A program made the translations under genes and the position numbers. A DNA stretch of 17,219 nucleotides from CAZFLY01 sp964519995 (GTDB taxonomy: Bacteria; Planctomycetota; Phycisphaerae; Sedimentisphaerales; Anaerobacaceae). The number at the start of each line of letters is the position of its first letter. Position 1 is the stretch's first letter. Under the pieces are notes generated by a model. It was not told where the DNA came from, ran no database searches, and worked only from the letters and a program-made list of their open reading frames with translations. Positions 13,815 through 17,219 of this stretch are shown here, piece after piece. The DNA is taken from assembly GCA_964519995.1 (NCBI GenBank), contig CAZFLY010000057.1:1-17219 (forward strand), written 5' to 3'.

Positions 13815-14486
13815 CTAATTACCCTTTTTATTAAGACCCAACTCCTTTGCACATATCTGATCCAGCTCAAGAAGTGTCTTCTCCAGGTTTTTCCGATACT
13901 CTTTAACACCACGGGAATCAATATCTTTAGGGATCTCGATCGGCTCGGCAAAAGCCACATGAACTCTGCCAAAAGGCTTAACAAGGATGAACCGATCCCA
14001 ACTTTTAAGGTGCTTTTTGCGCGTAGCATCATAACTAACAGGGACAATCCTGGCCCCTGTCAACTGGGCCAGTCTAATTATCCCTTCACTTACATTGAAA
14101 GCCGGTCCCCTGGGACCGTCAGGAGTTATCGCAATGTTATCTCCAGCAGCGAGTTTTGCTGCCAGCGCCCGTATTGCCTTTTGTCCGCCACGGCTTGTAG
14201 AGCCTCTGACAAAATCCTGCTTCAATTTGCGAACTACAGCCACAGCATAGTCTCCATCCCTGCTCATACTAATAAGGATAGAGACCTTCCTCCGTGGTCT
14301 ACTTTTGACCCAGTAATAAACAAGATAGAAGAGTCTGTTATGCCAGAAAGCAAATATGCTGTTGCCTTGGTTAGCACATCTGTCAAAAATATCCTGCCCT
14401 GTGGTCGAGAGCCTGTTGAGGCTGCACATAAACCTCAGAAACAGGTTAGAAAGAAAAGCAAAAAGCCCTGTTAAAATGTTGCGCAT
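13815..14486 (-). CDS. DUF374 lysophospholipid acyltransferase-family protein (COG2121)
   Basis: A member of the DUF374 branch of the LPLAT acyltransferase superfamily, which transfers acyl chains to lipid precursors. The N-terminus has a hydrophobic helix (ILTGLFAFLSNLFLRFM). FAFWHNRLFYLVYY carries the active-site His. SMSRDGDY, RGSTSRGGQKAI and ITPDGPRGPAF are characteristic blocks of the family, the last two lining the acyl/phosphate pocket. The exact substrate is unknown; roles in lipid A-like or phospholipid acylation are proposed for relatives. The frame is open to TTG 14492, but ATG 14486 (223 residues) is the likelier start; neither has a good ribosome site. It lies downstream of accA on the same strand, which also serves fatty-acid supply, so a common transcript is possible. 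Confidence 0.88.
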   Translation of the reverse strand: MRNILTGLFAFLSNLFLRFMCSLNRLSTTGQDIFDRCANQGNSIFAFWHNRLFYLVYYWVKSRPRRKVSILISMSRDGDYAVAVVRKLKQDFVRGSTSRGGQKAIRALAAKLAAGDNIAITPDGPRGPAFNVSEGIIRLAQLTGARIVPVSYDATRKKHLKSWDRFILVKPFGRVHVAFAEPIEIPKDIDSRGVKEYRKNLEKTLLELDQICAKELGLNKKGN

Positions 14487-14571
14487 GACCAATACTCAGA
14501 ACGGCCGGTTGCCCTTCTCTCAGTTCAATTCATATGATTACACACCACACAACCAGCATCATAGACTTTAT

Positions 14572-14658
14572 TTATCCAAGCATCTGCTGTAATTGCTCAA
14601 GAACCGACCGAATGGCTTCGATCTTCTCTTGGATGTCGCTGACATGTCTTACTTGGCT
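14572..14658 (-). other. Start-less coiled-coil reading frame between accA and the acyltransferase
   Basis: A 28-codon stretch on the minus strand reads VSDIQEKIEAIRSVLEQL and ends QQMLG-stop, with hydrophobic residues spaced as in a coiled coil. It has no ATG, GTG or TTG start and a TAG just before it. In another frame ATG 14647 gives a 25-residue basic peptide. The surrounding 14487-14791 stretch has no intact gene. It could be the tail of a decayed or frameshifted small gene in the accA transcript, or chance. Confidence 0.2.
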
Positions 14659-14791
14659 CTACAATTAAGACGTAAACTTATTGACCCTTTTTTGGACATT
14701 TTTACATCCGCAAGTGCTGTTTTCCCGCGTTCGGATAAGACCAACGGCCTGTTTTTGCAGCGACTGTTTCTGAAGGGATACTAAGGGTATT

Positions 14792-15889
14792 TCAACCGGT
14801 TGTTTGATGCTGCCAGACTCTGTCACGGGAAGCCTTGGACACAGACACAGCTACTTTGGGCACTGGGCTTATCCGGGTCTTGGCAGAGCGCACCTTTCTG
14901 CGAATCCCATTGACACAATTGGCGCCCATTGAGCGCCATTTCACGTACCTATTCTCAAGCAGATTATCCATCCTCATCCGTTTAAGCTCAGATAAGGTTT
15001 TGGCAATATATTTTTCAACATTATATACTGTATCATGAACGTTCCTGTGCGCACCACCCACCGGTTCCGGAATGATAGCATCAATCAATCCCAGCTTGTA
15101 CAGATCTTTGCAGGTCAATTTGAGCGCCTTAGCAGCGTCAGCAGCCTGCGAGCCGTCACGCCACAAAATAGCTGCACAGCCTTCGGGCGATATGACCGAA
15201 TAATAAGCAAATTCCAACATGGCCAATCGATCACCCACTCCTATTCCTAAAGCACCTCCGGAACCACCTTCACCTATACAAATGCAAATAATTGGAACCT
15301 TCAAACGCGACATTTCAGTAAGATTAACTGCTATCGCCTGAGCTTGGCCTCGCTCTTCAGCCCCGATACCAGGATAGGCACCCGGTGTGTCAATAAGAGT
15401 GATAATCGGCAGGCCATATTTCTCAGCAAACTTCATCTTCGCCAGAGCCTTTCGGTAACCCTCGGGATTGGGACATCCGAAATTGCATGTGATCTTTTCC
15501 TTTGTGGTTTTTCCTTTATTCTGTCCAATAACCAAGACTTTGTTCCTCGCGATTTGACCAATGCCGGTAATGATTGCATGGTCGTCGCCGAAGCATCTGT
15601 CGCCATGCAATTCCTGGAAATCCTTTACCATCAGGTCGAGATAGTCAGTAAGAAGCGGTCTTTTAGGATGGCGCGCCACTTGAACCGTCTGCCAGGCAGT
15701 TAAAATTGAATAGATTCGCTTAAGTTCAGCAACCTGTTCTCGCTGTAGGCGACGAATCTCAATAGAATAGTCGATGCCCTTGATTGAGCTGAGTCGACGC
15801 AACTCACTGATCTGGCAATCAAGGTCAGCTACCTTTTCCTCGAAGTCCAGATAGTCGCCATTTCCAATCCTATTGCTGTTTTGGCTCAT
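14792..15889 (-). CDS. accA: Acetyl-CoA carboxylase carboxyltransferase, alpha subunit
   Basis: AccA with AccD forms the carboxyltransferase that moves CO2 from carboxybiotin to acetyl-CoA, giving malonyl-CoA for fatty-acid synthesis. Recognisable blocks: DFEEKVADLDCQISELR near the start, RPLLTDYLD, FQELHGDRCFGDD, NFGCPNPEGYRKAL, IDTPGAYPGIGAEERGQ, GEGGSGGALGIGVGDR (oxyanion-hole glycines) and SPEGCAAILWRD. From ATG 15889 it is 365 residues, about 45 more than E. coli AccA (319); the extra part is a basic C-terminal tail (IRRKVRSAKTRISPVPK). The frame is open to TTG 15952, but those 21 residues do not fit the family. No zinc-bearing AccD part is fused and no accD lies in the window. The start has no clear ribosome site. 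An intrinsic terminator lies in the leader. Confidence 0.95.
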   Translation of the reverse strand: MSQNSNRIGNGDYLDFEEKVADLDCQISELRRLSSIKGIDYSIEIRRLQREQVAELKRIYSILTAWQTVQVARHPKRPLLTDYLDLMVKDFQELHGDRCFGDDHAIITGIGQIARNKVLVIGQNKGKTTKEKITCNFGCPNPEGYRKALAKMKFAEKYGLPIITLIDTPGAYPGIGAEERGQAQAIAVNLTEMSRLKVPIICICIGEGGSGGALGIGVGDRLAMLEFAYYSVISPEGCAAILWRDGSQAADAAKALKLTCKDLYKLGLIDAIIPEPVGGAHRNVHDTVYNVEKYIAKTLSELKRMRMDNLLENRYVKWRSMGANCVNGIRRKVRSAKTRISPVPKVAVSVSKASRDRVWQHQTTG

Positions 15890-15963
15890 TTCAGCTACTG
15901 CCCAATTCCTACGATATTGCTGGTGTGAAACTACACCAAACACACAAAGCAAATAAGCTCAAC

Positions 15964-15998
15964 AAAAAAAACTGTCCACGCACACAATGTGCGGGACA
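15964..15998 (-). terminator. Intrinsic terminator in the accA leader, possible attenuator
   Basis: On the minus strand TGTCC-CGCACA, loop TTG, TGTGCG-(bulged T)-GGACA form an 11-pair stem (15998-15973), followed by G and eight T (15971-15964). It is a strong terminator 75 bases before the accA ATG, on the accA strand, with no gene upstream on that strand before the divergent tyrA promoter. Confidence 0.75.
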
Positions 15999-16084
15999 TA
16001 ATCCTTCTTAGGCCACTTCCATTGGCTCTTCTCTACATAAAAACAAGATGTTAACACTAAAACAGCATAAATAAAAGAAAAAAA

Positions 16085-16111
16085 TTGACATGTGGGAATT
16101 CCTGTTATAAT
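16085..16111 (+). promoter_or_regulatory. Promoter of tyrA
   Basis: Perfect TTGACA (16085-16090) and perfect TATAAT (16106-16111), but only 15 bases apart instead of 17. Transcription would begin near 16118, 40 bases before the tyrA start. The short spacing may lower strength or imply activation. Confidence 0.6.
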
Positions 16112-16157
16112 TTTAGACGGTAAATCGGCAGGATGAAGTTTCCATAAGGTCTTTGTT

Positions 16158-17033
16158 TTGAAAGACTTAAGGCAAATAACGGTTATAGGGCTGGGCCTTT
16201 TAGGCGGATCGATCTCATCGGCAGCTTTGCTCCGTTTACGGTCAGTAAAGGTAATAGGTTATGCGCACCGCCCTTCCACTCGACGACGAGCAAAACAACT
16301 CGGTATCGCAAGTGAAATTGCCAGCGACTTGCGAAAAAGCGTGTCACAAGCAGATCTTGTGATATTGGCCACACCTATCTGCGCATTTGAGGAAATCTTC
16401 AGAGAGATTGCTGATGTGTTGCCAGGAGGTAGTATTGTTACTGATGTCGGCTCAACGAAAGTGCTTCCACACCACTGGGCCGAACGATGGCTGCCTAAGA
16501 CAGTCTACTACGTTGGCTCACATCCAATTGCGGGGTCGGAACAAAGGGGTATCAAATACGCCCGAGATAACCTACTTCAGCAATCTATCTGTATCCTGAC
16601 CACGACCGCTAAGACCAACCTTCAAGCCATACAAAAACTGAGGAGATTTTGGTCTACCCTTGGTTGTACGGTAAGAGTGATGAGGCCAGCGGAACATGAC
16701 AAAATTTTTTCAAACATAAGCCATACCCCACATGTGGTGGTGGCGGCGCTAATCAATGCAAATAGTGAAGAAGATCTCAAATACGCCGGCAAAGGATTTA
16801 TAGATACTACAAGGTTAGCATCAGGGTCACCTAACATATGGGCTGACGTGCTACTGACAAATACTAATAACACAACCAAAGGAATCGATAAAATCATCGC
16901 TGAATTAGAAAAGATGAAAAAAGCAATTAAAAACCAAGACAAAAAACAAGTTGAGAATTTGCTGGAGGCAGCAAGACGTAAACGTCATATACTTATAAAC
17001 TATAAAATAAAAAAGAAGGAATTAATATCATGA
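16158..17033 (+). CDS. tyrA: Prephenate dehydrogenase (TyrA family)
   Basis: An NAD(P)-dependent enzyme that oxidatively decarboxylates prephenate (or arogenate) toward tyrosine. The start MKDLRQITVIGLGLLGGS carries the dinucleotide loop G11-LG-LLG-G17-S18. VTDVGSTK and YVGSHPIAGSEQRG give the family's substrate-site blocks with the catalytic His. ISHTPHVVVAAL and GFIDTTRLASGSPNIWADVL are the dimer-domain signatures. At 291 residues it is a stand-alone dehydrogenase without chorismate mutase or ACT domains, so tyrosine feedback is not visible in the sequence. The start is TTG 16158 with AAGG 7-8 bases upstream; no in-frame ATG fits. The C-terminus is unusually Lys-rich. It is divergent from accA. 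Confidence 0.92.
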   Translation: MKDLRQITVIGLGLLGGSISSAALLRLRSVKVIGYAHRPSTRRRAKQLGIASEIASDLRKSVSQADLVILATPICAFEEIFREIADVLPGGSIVTDVGSTKVLPHHWAERWLPKTVYYVGSHPIAGSEQRGIKYARDNLLQQSICILTTTAKTNLQAIQKLRRFWSTLGCTVRVMRPAEHDKIFSNISHTPHVVVAALINANSEEDLKYAGKGFIDTTRLASGSPNIWADVLLTNTNNTTKGIDKIIAELEKMKKAIKNQDKKQVENLLEAARRKRHILINYKIKKKELIS

Positions 17034-17219
17034 AATAATTTTATCACTTTCAAACTGCAAAAGATGGAGACAAATGTTGAGAGTCTTGAAAAAACAATCC
17101 CAAATCGTCGCATTAGCTGAGCAGCACAGAGTAATAACTAAATGGTCGTAATATTATACCCATAACTTAGGCACTCTAACAAAACTCCATAATTCGTCGC
17201 CAACAAATTAAAAAACAAC
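17034..17219. other. No clear gene
   Basis: AT-rich. A 25-codon frame (17074-17151, start ATG with GGAG four bases upstream) is the only candidate and is too short to support. No terminator for tyrA is evident. Confidence 0.4.

Noticed and set aside
13959..15703. Several plus-strand frames of 63-171 codons opposite the acyltransferase and accA
   Set aside because: All are antisense to genes with clear family motifs and show no family pattern of their own.

Overview
The window looks like a piece of bacterial chromosome, probably a planctomycete of the Phycisphaerae/Sedimentisphaerales type from an uncultured genome. This placement is inferred from gene content (a Sua5/arginine-phosphatase fusion followed by rpiB, an ACT + UPF0210 pair, DUF374 acyltransferase, small one-helix secreted proteins), frequent TTG starts and dispersed palindromic repeats. 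No rRNA or tRNA gene is visible to fix it.

The left edge (1-1533, minus strand) holds the standout gene: the N-terminal 511 codons of a type VI-B CRISPR RNA nuclease, Cas13b, cut by the window boundary. It carries an intact R-N-F-Y-S-H HEPN motif and has the proportions of the compact Cas13bt/Cas13X-Y group. It is AT-rich next to its neighbours, has its own promoter and Shine-Dalgarno, and is separated from the housekeeping genes by a cluster of palindromic repeats (1687-1934). No CRISPR array lies on this side, so an array and the second HEPN domain must be sought left of base 1.

Region 1989-4419 (plus) is a tight cluster: surE, an ACT-domain protein and a UPF0210/PFL-family protein. Region 4551-6036 has a promoter, a doubtful acidic small ORF and a secreted protein of unknown function. 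At 6327-8848 a strong promoter with an overlapping palindrome drives a membrane-bound CapD/WbpM-type nucleotide-sugar dehydratase, followed by a small cupin. 8849-9782 has no convincing protein gene but carries terminators, a promoter-terminator pair that outlines a ~138-nt small RNA (plus), and a structured, terminated RNA candidate on the minus strand. 9783-11108 encodes two small membrane proteins and an FMN-dependent reductase, which converges on a PilZ gene (minus) at a bidirectional terminator.

Region 12037-13622 (plus) is a two-gene unit with a 4-base overlap: a fused Sua5 (tRNA t6A synthesis) / low-molecular-weight phosphatase with the arginine-phosphatase signature, then rpiB. The order matches ywlC-ywlE-ywlF of Bacillus, but with the first two fused. 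Minus-strand genes at 13815-15889 are a DUF374 acyltransferase and accA, both serving lipid synthesis. accA is preceded by a strong intrinsic terminator in its leader, which may be an attenuator. A divergent promoter drives tyrA (16158-17033). The last 186 bases hold no convincing gene.
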